Source: an uncultured Prevotellaceae bacterium
Lineage (GTDB): Bacteria; Bacteroidota; Bacteroidia; Bacteroidales; Bacteroidaceae
DNA: 57,916 nucleotides
Direction: 5' to 3'
NCBI GenBank assembly: GCA_945827465.1
Contig: CALZOH010000001.1
Coordinates: 1 to 57,916 of the forward strand
Part shown: in pieces, positions 33,106 through 43,083 of the stretch
Layout: every line of letters starts with the position of its first letter
Position numbering within the stretch: the stretch's first letter is position 1
Program-made: the position numbers and the translations under genes
Notes under the pieces: generated by a model
Told to the model about the DNA's origin: nothing
Databases searched by the model: none
What the model saw: only the letters and a program-made list of their open reading frames with translations

Positions 33106-34935
33106 TCAGCGCATAGAACAGAAATGATCGATGGCCGTTTGGAGGTAAGCCTTGCCGATTTCAATGCGTTGTGCCGAGGGGGAAGGCTCTTCCTTGAGCA
33201 AACGGCTCGCCTTGAGGTCGATGGCAGAGAGACCGGTAGAGTCAATGTAGGTGAATCCCTCGTCGAAAGTATGAATGGCCGATGAATGGAAGTCGTTTGA
33301 CATGATATCACGACTGAACGGATAGGCTTCAACAGGTAATTGCAGTTGTCGCAGCAAAGTAACGGGCAAATCACTCTGATTACAGATGCGGTGAACGAGT
33401 CGTGGAGAACGCAACGCCCCTCCCAACCAAAGCATGGGAATGTGGGAACGCTGACGATCAGCCTCGGTAATGCCCGAAGGATAGCCGATGCCATGGTCGG
33501 CAATACATATCACCAGCAAATGCTGCCAAAGCGGAGTGCGTTGGAGGCTGTCGATGAATACACCGAGGCTGTGATCGGTGTAAGCCATGGCGTTGGTACG
33601 CTCATTCAGGCCCTCACGATGATAAGGCACCTCCCAGGGTTCGTGACTCGCCAATGTAAGCAAAGTCGTAAAACGAGGTGCCGACTGAGGACGAAGCAGA
33701 CGATGATACAACGAATCAAATACGATATGATCGGTAACGCCCCACGCATGGGTTTTACGCACGGACAGCGGGAAATGCGTGTCGCCCAAGACGGATTGAT
33801 AGCCGGTAGAGAGCAGATAGCTCTTCATATTCGTAAAATTGATGTCGCCTCCATAGAGAAACTCGGTGTCGTAACCGGCTTGGCCCAAACTTCGCGCCAA
33901 GGAAGGCAGGCAACGCGATTTTTCAGGCAGTTTCATCACGGATATCGTGGGAAATGCCGGATAACCACTCAAGGTTGACACCGTTCCACGGTCGGTGCGG
34001 AAGCTATTGGCATAACATTCCGTGAAAAGAACGCCTTCAGCAGCCAAACGATTGAAGCATGGCGTCACACCCGGCTCTCCACCCAATGGTTCAATGAAAG
34101 ATGCTCCGAAACCTTCCATCAAAATGAGTAAAATGTCGGGGCGTTTGCAATTCAACAACGTGTCGGTGGGCTGTTCGCCCCGATTCAGTCCCATAGAAGC
34201 CAACAAACGTTCGCGTTCCGACTCATTATAATAACGATACAGACGGTCGTAACGCTCACGTTTGAGGGAAGACGCCAACAAGCTGAAGGCAGGATTAACG
34301 GCAGCATGGTTGAGATATTGCTGATCCGAGAAATAAACGGCACCGATGTTCATGGTTGACTTACCTACCCCACCTCGAACAAACAGGAACAGCACTCCTC
34401 CCAACACGACCAATGAGCAGCTGATACCCAAGCGACGCAAGACAGAGGCACGAACATCAGCCACCGGTTGAGGAACGAGCCTCAACATCCTTACCAACAA
34501 GACTGTAATGAGCAGAATGGAAGCCAGACCGGCCAAAATATAGCCTGTAGAAACGCTGGCCAAGGCCTGACGTGGGGAGTCGATGTAATTGAAGATGGTA
34601 GCATCTAACTTAAATTGCCAAAATCCATAGAGAGCCGTGTCAACGCAAACAATGATGGCCAGTAAAAAAGAACTCAACCAAAAGTAGACGGAAAGAACCT
34701 GACGAAAAGATCCCCTGAACCACGTTCCGACAAGGGCAACCAGCAACGGAACGGCCGTAAGATAGCCCGCCGTGGAAAGATCAAGGGGCAAGCCATGGAC
34801 CAACACAGCCAAAGCATCGCCAAAACGGAGAGGAAATTCCTTGAGATGAAAAAGAAGGAACAAGACTTTGGCTAAGAGAAAGAATAAAACGTAGGACAGA
34901 TAAACTCCGCCTACGAAACAAAGACGCTTCTTCAT
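33106..34935 (-). CDS. LtaS-like membrane phosphotransferase/sulfatase-family protein
   Basis: A 609-residue protein with about five membrane helices in the first 190 residues and an extracytoplasmic sulfatase/alkaline-phosphatase-fold domain from about residue 262. Active-site features of the LTA synthase group are visible: metal-binding Glu274 in ILMEGFG, nucleophile Thr314 in SFRTDRG, HEPWEVP, and ICIADHGIG with Asp-His metal ligands. In Gram-positives LtaS polymerises glycerol phosphate; in Gram-negatives relatives add phosphoglycerol or phosphoethanolamine to glycans or lipids (OpgB, EptA types). It is 17 bp downstream of an MsbA-like exporter, which suggests that it modifies an exported lipid or glycan. 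Substrate unknown. Confidence 0.85.
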   Translation of the reverse strand: MKKRLCFVGGVYLSYVLFFLLAKVLFLLFHLKEFPLRFGDALAVLVHGLPLDLSTAGYLTAVPLLVALVGTWFRGSFRQVLSVYFWLSSFLLAIIVCVDTALYGFWQFKLDATIFNYIDSPRQALASVSTGYILAGLASILLITVLLVRMLRLVPQPVADVRASVLRRLGISCSLVVLGGVLFLFVRGGVGKSTMNIGAVYFSDQQYLNHAAVNPAFSLLASSLKRERYDRLYRYYNESERERLLASMGLNRGEQPTDTLLNCKRPDILLILMEGFGASFIEPLGGEPGVTPCFNRLAAEGVLFTECYANSFRTDRGTVSTLSGYPAFPTISVMKLPEKSRCLPSLARSLGQAGYDTEFLYGGDINFTNMKSYLLSTGYQSVLGDTHFPLSVRKTHAWGVTDHIVFDSLYHRLLRPQSAPRFTTLLTLASHEPWEVPYHREGLNERTNAMAYTDHSLGVFIDSLQRTPLWQHLLVICIADHGIGYPSGITEADRQRSHIPMLWLGGALRSPRLVHRICNQSDLPVTLLRQLQLPVEAYPFSRDIMSNDFHSSAIHTFDEGFTYIDSTGLSAIDLKASRLLKEEPSPSAQRIEIGKAYLQTAIDHFCSMR

Positions 34936-34952
34936 ATATCTTGAGTGAGGGA

Positions 34953-36788
34953 TTATAGTTGCTGCATATCGTTCAACCGCTTATAATAGCCATTGAGTGC
35001 CAAAAGACCATCATGCGTACCACGCTCTACGATGCGGCCTTCATGGAGCACACAAATCTCATCAGCATTTTTGATGGTAGAAAGACGGTGAGCAATGGCT
35101 ATGGTCGTGCGTGAACGCATCAACCTTTCAAGCGCTTCTTGCACGAGGCGTTCACTTTCAGTATCGAGTGCCGAAGTAGCTTCGTCGAGGATGAGAATAT
35201 CAGGGTTTTTCAGAATGGCACGAGCGATGCTGATGCGCTGACGTTGCCCGCCTGAAATGCGACAACCTCGGTCGCCCACATTCGTATCGTAACCTTGCTC
35301 TGTAGCCATGATGAAATCGTGAGCATTGGCTATCTTTGCCGCCTCAATCACCTGTTCGCGAGTAGCGTTCTTCACGCCAAAGGCGATATTATTAAAGAAG
35401 GTGTCGTTGAACAAGATTGCATCCTGATTGACATTACCAATGAGGCCACGTAAATCATGGATGCGAAATTCACGAATATTGGTCCCATCAAAAAGAATCT
35501 CGCCTTTTTGCACGTCATGATACCTCGGCAACAAGTCGACGAGGGTAGATTTTCCGGCACCCGACTGCCCCACCAAGGCGATGGTCTGACCTCGCCGAAC
35601 AGTCAGGTTAACATTCTCAAGAATGTTCTTTCCATCATCGGTGTAACGGAATGTAATGTTCCGGAATTGGATAGAGTCAGCAAGCGGGTGAATCTCTTTC
35701 GGTTGTTGAGGATCGCGAATTGGGTTTTCAGCCTTCATGATTTTGTTGACACGCTCCACAGAAGCCATACCTTTCGGGATATTATACGCCGCTTTTGAGA
35801 AATCCTTCAAGGGCTGGATAAGGCTGTAGAGAATCACCATATAAAAGATAAAGGTTGGAGCATCGATGGAAGACTGATTGGAGAATATCAATGTACCGCC
35901 ATACCAAAGCACCAAAACAATGAGCACGGTACCCAAGAACTCACTGACGGGATGAGCCATCGACTGTCGAAGGTTGACGCGAATGAGGAGACGGCGATTT
36001 TCGTTGGTTGAATCCTCGAATCGTCGCACCATCTTCTCCTCAGCAGTGAAAGCCTTGATGATACGCATGCCACCGAGGGTTTCTTCCAATTGCGCCATGA
36101 GTTCACTCCACTTGCTTTGAGCCTGGAGGCTCTGCTGCTTGAGCTTTCTTACAATAGAACTCAAGGCCCACACCAACAAAGGCATAATGACAATGGTGAA
36201 AAGCGTCAGCTGCCAACTGGTATAGAACAATACTCCTAAGTAACACACAATCAGAATAGGATTCTTTACCAACATCTCCAATGAGCCCGTAATGCTATTT
36301 TCAATCTCTTGAACATCGCCACTCATTCGGGCGATGATGTCTCCCTTTCGCTCTTCGGAGAAAAACGACATAGGCAGGGTCACTATCTTGCGATAGATGC
36401 TGTTGCGAATATCACGTATGATGCCCGTACGCAGTGGGACCATCATTCCGGCTGAAGCAAAGTAGCTGGCCGTCTTCAAGAAGGTAGAAGCAATGAGAAA
36501 CAGACCGATATAGAGCAATGTGAGCGAGGCACCATAATGAGCCACCCACTCCTGCGTATAATAATACAGATTGTTGATGATCATGTCTTTCATAGACACA
36601 TCGGAACTCCACGGAATGAACTGATAAGTTGCCTTGTCTATACCGAACAGGAGGTTGAGCATAGGCATCAACGACATGAAAGAAAAGACATTGAGAAGAG
36701 CTGACAAAAGATTAAAGAACAAGGCACCTAACATGAAACCTTTGTAAGGCCATGCATAGAGGCGCAACATGTGGAGGAATTCTTTCAT
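34953..36788 (-). CDS. MsbA-like ABC exporter (fused permease-ATPase)
   Basis: A 611-residue half-transporter: six membrane helices in the first 340 residues, then an ATPase domain with Walker A VGQSGAGKST, Q loop, signature ISGGQRQRISIARAI, Walker B ILILDEATSALD and switch His in IAHRLSTI. The membrane part (FFSEERKGDIIARMSGDVQEIE) is typical of the MsbA/lipid-exporter group, which acts as a homodimer flipping lipid A core or other lipids across the inner membrane. It is flanked by RNase HI (30 bp upstream) and the LtaS-like gene (17 bp downstream). Bacteroidales carry several such exporters, so I do not assign msbA. Confidence 0.88.
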   Translation of the reverse strand: MKEFLHMLRLYAWPYKGFMLGALFFNLLSALLNVFSFMSLMPMLNLLFGIDKATYQFIPWSSDVSMKDMIINNLYYYTQEWVAHYGASLTLLYIGLFLIASTFLKTASYFASAGMMVPLRTGIIRDIRNSIYRKIVTLPMSFFSEERKGDIIARMSGDVQEIENSITGSLEMLVKNPILIVCYLGVLFYTSWQLTLFTIVIMPLLVWALSSIVRKLKQQSLQAQSKWSELMAQLEETLGGMRIIKAFTAEEKMVRRFEDSTNENRRLLIRVNLRQSMAHPVSEFLGTVLIVLVLWYGGTLIFSNQSSIDAPTFIFYMVILYSLIQPLKDFSKAAYNIPKGMASVERVNKIMKAENPIRDPQQPKEIHPLADSIQFRNITFRYTDDGKNILENVNLTVRRGQTIALVGQSGAGKSTLVDLLPRYHDVQKGEILFDGTNIREFRIHDLRGLIGNVNQDAILFNDTFFNNIAFGVKNATREQVIEAAKIANAHDFIMATEQGYDTNVGDRGCRISGGQRQRISIARAILKNPDILILDEATSALDTESERLVQEALERLMRSRTTIAIAHRLSTIKNADEICVLHEGRIVERGTHDGLLALNGYYKRLNDMQQL

Positions 36789-36818
36789 AAGAGATGAATT
36801 AGGATGAATGAATGCGTT

Positions 36819-37496
36819 TTATTTCCGTCCGAAGTCTGCAGGAATCTCGCCCCAATGCTTGGTGTCCCATTTGAGTAGTCTTACAGACCAAGAATGGGTC
36901 TGCAACCACTTCTCGGCCCTATCAACCAAGTCCCAAACCTGTTTGGTTCGAGGAGTGAGCGCTAAGCGAGTCTTGCATTTTCCGTTGTTGACCCACAAAA
37001 GAGCATTACGACTATCGCTGTAAATGGTGAAAGCCGTGTGTTGTTTCTCCTGTAAAGCCAGTGCATGTACAATGGCCAAGAACTCTCCAATGTTATTGGT
37101 GCCGAAGATCGGACCGAATTGAAACAAAACAGCACCAGTAGAAAGGTCGACACAACGATATTCCATCATGCCTGGATTGCCACTACAAGCTGCATCAACA
37201 GCCCACGCACGGGCTTCGACCTCAGGAGGAAGCTGAAGAACCGTGTCGTGACGGTAGTCAGGAGGATTCGCTATATCGAGTGCAGGTAAAGCAGAGGCAA
37301 AGACTGACTTAGGACGGTAATAATCAGCAGGCGCTCCGGCTTGAAAGGCACGTTGAGCCTCCTTGAGCGAGGTAAAACTTTTGTATTGTGGGCGCTGGAA
37401 ACCTTTGACCTGTGCTTCACAAGACGGCCAATCGTTGAAGATTCCGGTCTGACGACCGCTCCACACCACATAATATTTCTGTTTTACCCTGCTCAA
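36819..37496 (-). CDS. rnhA: ribonuclease HI with N-terminal hybrid-binding domain
   Basis: A 225-residue RNase HI. The first 45 residues form the viroplasmin-type RNA/DNA hybrid-binding domain (KYYVVWSGRQTGIFNDWPSC, VKGFQRPQYKSF). The catalytic domain has Asp101 in AVDAACSGNPG, Glu138 in NIGEFLAIV, Asp161 in YSDSRNAL and Asp221 near the end (IPADFGRK), so all four acidic residues are present. It removes RNA from RNA-DNA hybrids in the cytoplasm. This two-domain form is common in Bacteroidetes. It lies 27 bp after argS and 30 bp before the exporter gene. Confidence 0.92.
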   Translation of the reverse strand: MSRVKQKYYVVWSGRQTGIFNDWPSCEAQVKGFQRPQYKSFTSLKEAQRAFQAGAPADYYRPKSVFASALPALDIANPPDYRHDTVLQLPPEVEARAWAVDAACSGNPGMMEYRCVDLSTGAVLFQFGPIFGTNNIGEFLAIVHALALQEKQHTAFTIYSDSRNALLWVNNGKCKTRLALTPRTKQVWDLVDRAEKWLQTHSWSVRLLKWDTKHWGEIPADFGRK

Positions 37497-37523
37497 TGTT
37501 TCAATTTCAGAAGAAGAGAATCA

Positions 37524-39341
37524 CTACATTCTTTCGGGAACTTCAATACCAAGAAGATTCATACCATTACGGATGATTTTTGCCACGTTGGCAGAAAGCA
37601 ACAAACGTAATTGTTTCTTGGCAACATCTGATTCACGAAGGATGCTATAGTCGTGATAGAACTGATTGTATTCTTTTACGAGGTCATAACAATAGTTGGC
37701 AATGGCACTCGGACTATAGTCTTGACCGGCCTGACGTATCACAGCAGCAAAATCAGCCATATGCTGAATGAGATCCTGCTCTTTAGCATTCACTTCAACT
37801 TCTTCCGACAATACATCAGGTACAAGGAAGTTTTCTTCAGCCGCTTTTCTCAAGACACTGCGAATACGAGCGTAGGTGTATTGGATGAACGGACCGGTGT
37901 TACCATTGAAATCGATGCTCTCAGCAGGATTAAACATCATGTTTTTGCGAGCATCAACTTTCAAGAGGAAGTATTTCAAAGCTCCCATACCCACGATGCG
38001 AGCTATTTCGTCTTTTTCAGAGTCGGTCATGTCTTGGAACTTACCCAATTCCTCACTGGTTTGACGGGCTGTTGCAATCATTTCAGCAATCAAGTCATCA
38101 GCATCAACCACAGTTCCTTCGCGACTCTTCATCTTACCATTGGGCAACTCAACCATACCATAGGAGAAGTGTACAAGATCTTTTCCCCACTTGAATCCCA
38201 AACGGTCAAGCAAGATGCTGAGTACTTGGAAGTGATAGTTTTGTTCGTTACCTACCACATACACCATTTTGTCGATGGGGAAATCTTCAAAACGGAGTTT
38301 GGCCGTACCAATATCTTGTGTCATGTACACTGAAGTACCATCTTTGCGTAACAACAATTTTTCATCAAGACCTTCATTACGCAAATCGGCCCAAACAGAG
38401 CCATCGTCATGGCGTACAAAAAGGCCTTGTTCCAAACCTTTTTCCACCTGGGCCTTACCTACCAAGTAGGTATCAGACTCGTAATAGATTTTATCAAAAC
38501 CTACGCCAAGCGCTTTATAAGTTTCATCGAAACCGGCATAAACCCAATCGTTCATCTGCTTCCAAAGACCACGAACTTCGGCATCACCCTGTTCCCACTT
38601 AACGAGCATCTCATGAGCTTCACGGATGAGCGGTGCTTCCTGCTTAGCCTTTTCAGTAGCTTCTTCCTCCTCCATACCCTGCTGCTGATATTGAGCAGCC
38701 AATTGCTTAACTTCCTCACGATAGTGTTTGTCAAACAATACATAGAAGTCACCGATGAGATGGTCTCCTTTTTTGCCTGCAGTGGCAGGAGTAACATTGT
38801 CACCCCACTTGAGCCAGGCCAGCATACTTTTGCAAATATGAATACCACGATCGTTCACAATGTTGGTACGAACAACACGATTGCCATTGGCCTTGATCAC
38901 ATTTGAAAGCGCCCATCCTAAGAGATTATTGCGCACATGTCCCAAGTGTAAAGGCTTATTGGTATTAGGTGAAGAATACTCTATCATAACGAGCGGCGAA
39001 GACTCGTCGGAAGGGATAATGCCGTATTGTGCATCTGACTGAATTACATTCAACAACTTCACCCAATAGGCAGAAGCGATAGAAAGATTTAAAAAGCCCT
39101 TGATGACATTATATTTTTCTATGGCCGGTTCGTTAGCCAACAGCCAAGCGCCAATGGCTTCAGCTGTTTCTTCCGGTTTTTGGCGTGACAAACGCAAGAA
39201 GGGGAAGACGACCAAAGTGAGATGACCTTCAAACTCTTTCTTGGTTTTCTGCAACTGAATCTGATTCTCGGGAACATCGGCTCCATAAAGTGCCTGTACA
39301 GCATTGCGGACCGAAGAGGTAATGACTTCTTCTATGTTCAT
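37524..39341 (-). CDS. argS: arginyl-tRNA synthetase
   Basis: A 605-residue class I aminoacyl-tRNA synthetase charging tRNA-Arg. It has the ArgRS N-terminal tRNA-binding domain, the HIGH motif as HLGH (residues 132-135) in EYSSPNTNKPLHLGHVRNN, the KMSKS equivalent as KMKSREG, and the C-terminal DALR anticodon-binding domain ending in IEVPERM, the usual ArgRS terminus. An insertion with charged residues (VKQLAAQYQQQGMEEEEATEKAKQ) is seen near residue 215, common in Bacteroidetes ArgRS. It probably has its own promoter and leads the rnhA-exporter-LtaS group. Confidence 0.97.
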   Translation of the reverse strand: MNIEEVITSSVRNAVQALYGADVPENQIQLQKTKKEFEGHLTLVVFPFLRLSRQKPEETAEAIGAWLLANEPAIEKYNVIKGFLNLSIASAYWVKLLNVIQSDAQYGIIPSDESSPLVMIEYSSPNTNKPLHLGHVRNNLLGWALSNVIKANGNRVVRTNIVNDRGIHICKSMLAWLKWGDNVTPATAGKKGDHLIGDFYVLFDKHYREEVKQLAAQYQQQGMEEEEATEKAKQEAPLIREAHEMLVKWEQGDAEVRGLWKQMNDWVYAGFDETYKALGVGFDKIYYESDTYLVGKAQVEKGLEQGLFVRHDDGSVWADLRNEGLDEKLLLRKDGTSVYMTQDIGTAKLRFEDFPIDKMVYVVGNEQNYHFQVLSILLDRLGFKWGKDLVHFSYGMVELPNGKMKSREGTVVDADDLIAEMIATARQTSEELGKFQDMTDSEKDEIARIVGMGALKYFLLKVDARKNMMFNPAESIDFNGNTGPFIQYTYARIRSVLRKAAEENFLVPDVLSEEVEVNAKEQDLIQHMADFAAVIRQAGQDYSPSAIANYCYDLVKEYNQFYHDYSILRESDVAKKQLRLLLSANVAKIIRNGMNLLGIEVPERM

Positions 39342-39378
39342 TGTAATATTAAAACGAAGTGATTATTAATAATAGGCG

Positions 39379-39386
39379 CAAAGTTA
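39379..39386 (-). promoter_or_regulatory. -7 box of argS
   Basis: Minus-strand TAACTTTG matches TAnnTTTG 37 bp before the argS ATG. The -33 element is not evident. GH78 ends just upstream at 39499. Confidence 0.5.
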
Positions 39387-39498
39387 CGATTTTTTCTGCA
39401 AAATCCACACCCGATATAAGTTAGCCTGCAGAGTAACATCATTTGAACCAAGACGATGCTTACATACTCTCAATTAAAAAGAGTATAACCATACTTTG

Positions 39499-42400
39499 TT
39501 AACGCGCCACTTCAAAATGGTAGGAACCCGATTGCAATTCCAACCGTATCTGACGACCATCTGACGAAAGCAACCGATAACCCTTCCCTTTCTTATGCAA
39601 GCGACGGCCCGACTCCGTTACCTGATTGGGAGAAGTTGCTTGCAAACAAAGTGACGCAGTCGTGTTGGCCGGCAACGTGAAGTCGTAGACAATACGGTCG
39701 TGATTCACTTGCCAACTGCTCGAGATGCGTCCATAACGAGAGTCGTAATGTCCTCGAGCGTAAGTCAACCCACCCGTAGGATCAGGCTGAGGATAGAGTT
39801 CAAAATATTGAAAGCCGGGAGATGACTCTAACGAACGGATTCCAAGAACATGATTGATCATCCAAGAACCTACAGCACCAAAGCTATAATGATTGAACGA
39901 ATTCATACTGTTCAAACCACCAAACCCATTTTCGATAGTATAAGAATTAACACGTTCCCAAATGGTCGTAGCACCTTGCTCAACCGAATACAACCAAGAC
40001 GGATAGGAAGTTTGAAGCAACAAACGATAGGCCAAATCAGAACGACCCATATCAGAAAGTACTCGATTAATCCAGGCTGTTCCGATAAAACCGGTCAGCA
40101 AAGAATAGGGTTGAAGTTCTTTTCCACCATCAACCACCGACCTACGAGTGATGGTTTCCTCAAGATGCTTCATCAATACCTGGGCATCACTATCGTCAAC
40201 TACATGGAACGCCAAAGGCAACACGTAGGAAGTCTGTACATCCACAAGCTGACCTAAGCGTTCAGGCACTAAAGATGAACAGATCGTCTTCAATGTTCCT
40301 TGTTGCAGATAAGTACGTTTAAAGAACTCGCGACGTTCTTGAGCCAATTGAGCATAATAATCGGCATCATCGGTTTTTCCCAAGACAGTTGCCATTCTAG
40401 ACACCAAATCCAAATCGTAGATATAATAGCATTCCCAAAATAAGGACTTATCGCTCTTTTCATATTCAAGACTCAACCAATCGCCCAAATCTCCAGAAGA
40501 GTGTGTTTGAACGATAACTCCGGTGTTTTTATCGATATAATTCGACCGAATATACTCTATATAACGTTGGACAGCCGGATAATGCTCAGCCAACAGAACG
40601 GTATCGGCATATTGGCAAAAGCACTCCCATGGTACCGTGATACCGGCACTACCCCATAACAAGCCCCCAAATCCACCTCCAACAGGAGCTACATCGGGGA
40701 AACGCCCATCGGGAGATTGAATATCACGCATTCCACGCAGATAACTCCGCAAAAAACCCGATACATCCGTTAAATATGTAGCCGTACGAGAGAATACAGA
40801 GATATCGCCACACCACCCCATTCGCTCATTGCGCTGAGGACAATCAGTTGGTATAGACAAGAAGTTAGAACAAGCCGACCAATTAATGTTTTGCCACAAG
40901 CGATTGACCTTTTCATTAGAAGTCTCAAAAGAGGCCGTCGGACGAATAGAACTAAGAGGAATAGCAGCAATATCTTCCAATTGAGGAGGAGTATCGACGC
41001 CTGAAACCTCCATGTAACGATACCCATGGAATGTAAAGCGAGGAGAAAACGTCTCATCGCCTCCACGGGCTATATACACATCCTGAGCACGAGCCGACCG
41101 AATATTCTCCAGCATAATCATTCCGATATTTCCGGAATAAGCCGGTAAATCCGGGTATTTCATCTCAGCAAATCTCATCCGGACCGTAGATCCTGGTTTC
41201 AAATTTTTAAAACGAATCAAAGGAACGGCAGCCATATTTTGCCCCATATCGTAGATATACAGACCCGGTCGAACTTCATCAACACTGACTGCATGAAGTG
41301 TATCAACAGCTCTTACCGCCTGATAATCTTGCGACAGAAACTGAAGATGTGAATAATCGGATTGAAGGCCCTCTGTAGCCACATTGCCTTCAAGCGGAAT
41401 CTGCCGGGCAGGCAACCAACCAGAATCGTTAAAGTCCGGAAGCACCCATCCACGCATGGTTTCCTCGCGTTGAGCATCATAAACTTGTCCATGGAAGAAA
41501 CTGGCATAAACAACTGGACCTTGAGAACTATATTTCCAGGTTTGAGGTGATGACACAATGGTTTGAGTCGTTCCATCAGCATAGGTAATCACCAACTTAG
41601 AAAGGAAAGACTGACGATCACCAAACATATTTGTATTCTCAGGAGTATAAGTAATGGCCCCACTCCACCATCCTTCAGCAAGAACAACACCACAGGCGTT
41701 ATTTCCTGAACGAATTAATGGCGTCACATCAAAAGTCTGATAAAGATGCGTTCGATTGTATTGAGTCAATCCCGGATTGAAATAATCTTGAGTGACCGGT
41801 TGTCCATTGATATAATAGTCATAAATTCCTCTTGAAGTAGCATACAGACGAGCACGCTTAATCGCTTTTGAAGAAACTGAAAACTCAGATCGAAGCAGAG
41901 GCATAGCATTCCGACTGAGATCGAATGTCTGCAATAATCCAAGTTTACCTCCCTCTAACCGAACGGGCTCAGAGAAAGAGGCAATCAAGTTTGACGGAGA
42001 ACGAAAATGACGAATCTGTAAATTACTAAAAGTAGCAATCTGACCTGGATGAAGATGATAACCGACGTGACACAGTGAAGGAAAAGAGATGAAATCACCA
42101 GAATTTCCCATCGGATTTACAAACAGCGTTCCTAAGTCGACTCCATCAAACTGAATCTTGGTTGTACCAACAGACGATGAAAAAGAAATGGAATGAGGCC
42201 GATACCGATTGGCGCAATGAATCAGTTGAGTAGGCAATTGAAAAGAGCGCATCGGTTTATCGGACAAATCGGCCGGATGATAACCGACACGATAAAAGTT
42301 TAAAACCGCAGGCTCACCTTTATCTAAAGGAGCGATGTCTAATTCTATTTCACAATAATGTCGGTCACCCGAGCTGGACAAATGAAACAAATTCTTGTTG

Positions 42401-43002
42401 GCATCCATTAAACGTTCTTCATGACTGCCATATATAAAACCTGCACGTCGGGAAGAAGAAAGCGAATCTAAACAGATGGAATAGCTCAATCGAAAAACAT
42501 TGAGATAAGGTGCATAAAGTGGACGACTATTATCATCCCCACCGATCCATTCAGCACCATCCCAAGCAGATTCTCCATATCGAGAGCACATCAAACCCGT
42601 TTCAAACCAAGAAGACTGCTGCTGACGCTTGTTCTGATGATCCCAAACGCTCAGTTTCCACACATAATGCTTTTGCGGCAACAAAGAATTTCCTGCATAA
42701 GGAATATTGATCGACACCGAAGAGCGTCTTTTCCCGGTATCCCACATTAAAAGTCCGGTTTCATCATATACTTCTATACGGTAAGCAGACTGAGAAACAC
42801 CCCTCGCATGGGCTATATTGGTACGTAGTTTCCAACTAAAATGAGGTGTTTCAGTATCGATTGATAAAGGTTGTCGCAAAGATTCAACCTGCATATCAAC
42901 GATCGAGCAAGAACCAGCAAATAGAATAGCTTGAGAAGAAATCGTTGAAACCATTGTGAGGATGCAAACGATAGCTACTTTAAAAAATAATCGCAAAAAC
43001 AT
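39499..43002 (-). CDS. secreted GH78 alpha-L-rhamnosidase
   Basis: A 1167-residue exported GH78 enzyme: signal peptide (VAIVCILTMVSTISSQA), N-terminal fibronectin-like domain (PLSIDTETPHFSWKL), a long inserted region at about residues 150-370 that resembles a laminin-G-like domain, the Bac_rhamnosid N domain (RARLYATSRGIYDYYINGQPV, FNPGLTQYNRTHLYQTFDVT), and the (alpha/alpha)6 catalytic barrel with DCPQRNERMGWCGD near residues 718-731. A C-terminal beta domain follows. It releases rhamnose from pectin, flavonoid or bacterial glycans. It is 81 bp after the cytidylyltransferase gene with no obvious -7 box, so it could be cotranscribed with FkbM and IspD/TarI, an odd mix of degradative and biosynthetic genes. 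Confidence 0.92.
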   Translation of the reverse strand: MFLRLFFKVAIVCILTMVSTISSQAILFAGSCSIVDMQVESLRQPLSIDTETPHFSWKLRTNIAHARGVSQSAYRIEVYDETGLLMWDTGKRRSSVSINIPYAGNSLLPQKHYVWKLSVWDHQNKRQQQSSWFETGLMCSRYGESAWDGAEWIGGDDNSRPLYAPYLNVFRLSYSICLDSLSSSRRAGFIYGSHEERLMDANKNLFHLSSSGDRHYCEIELDIAPLDKGEPAVLNFYRVGYHPADLSDKPMRSFQLPTQLIHCANRYRPHSISFSSSVGTTKIQFDGVDLGTLFVNPMGNSGDFISFPSLCHVGYHLHPGQIATFSNLQIRHFRSPSNLIASFSEPVRLEGGKLGLLQTFDLSRNAMPLLRSEFSVSSKAIKRARLYATSRGIYDYYINGQPVTQDYFNPGLTQYNRTHLYQTFDVTPLIRSGNNACGVVLAEGWWSGAITYTPENTNMFGDRQSFLSKLVITYADGTTQTIVSSPQTWKYSSQGPVVYASFFHGQVYDAQREETMRGWVLPDFNDSGWLPARQIPLEGNVATEGLQSDYSHLQFLSQDYQAVRAVDTLHAVSVDEVRPGLYIYDMGQNMAAVPLIRFKNLKPGSTVRMRFAEMKYPDLPAYSGNIGMIMLENIRSARAQDVYIARGGDETFSPRFTFHGYRYMEVSGVDTPPQLEDIAAIPLSSIRPTASFETSNEKVNRLWQNINWSACSNFLSIPTDCPQRNERMGWCGDISVFSRTATYLTDVSGFLRSYLRGMRDIQSPDGRFPDVAPVGGGFGGLLWGSAGITVPWECFCQYADTVLLAEHYPAVQRYIEYIRSNYIDKNTGVIVQTHSSGDLGDWLSLEYEKSDKSLFWECYYIYDLDLVSRMATVLGKTDDADYYAQLAQERREFFKRTYLQQGTLKTICSSLVPERLGQLVDVQTSYVLPLAFHVVDDSDAQVLMKHLEETITRRSVVDGGKELQPYSLLTGFIGTAWINRVLSDMGRSDLAYRLLLQTSYPSWLYSVEQGATTIWERVNSYTIENGFGGLNSMNSFNHYSFGAVGSWMINHVLGIRSLESSPGFQYFELYPQPDPTGGLTYARGHYDSRYGRISSSWQVNHDRIVYDFTLPANTTASLCLQATSPNQVTESGRRLHKKGKGYRLLSSDGRQIRLELQSGSYHFEVAR

Positions 43003-43083
43003 ATTGGCAGTAATCAGTGTGAATTAATAAAGACTGGTAAGTAAAAAATAAAAAAATGGCGGTAAAATCGGAATAACCACGGA

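Noticed and set aside
36819..37496. Viral origin for the viroplasmin-domain protein
   Set aside because: The hybrid-binding domain is a normal part of many bacterial RNase HI enzymes, and the catalytic domain is complete.
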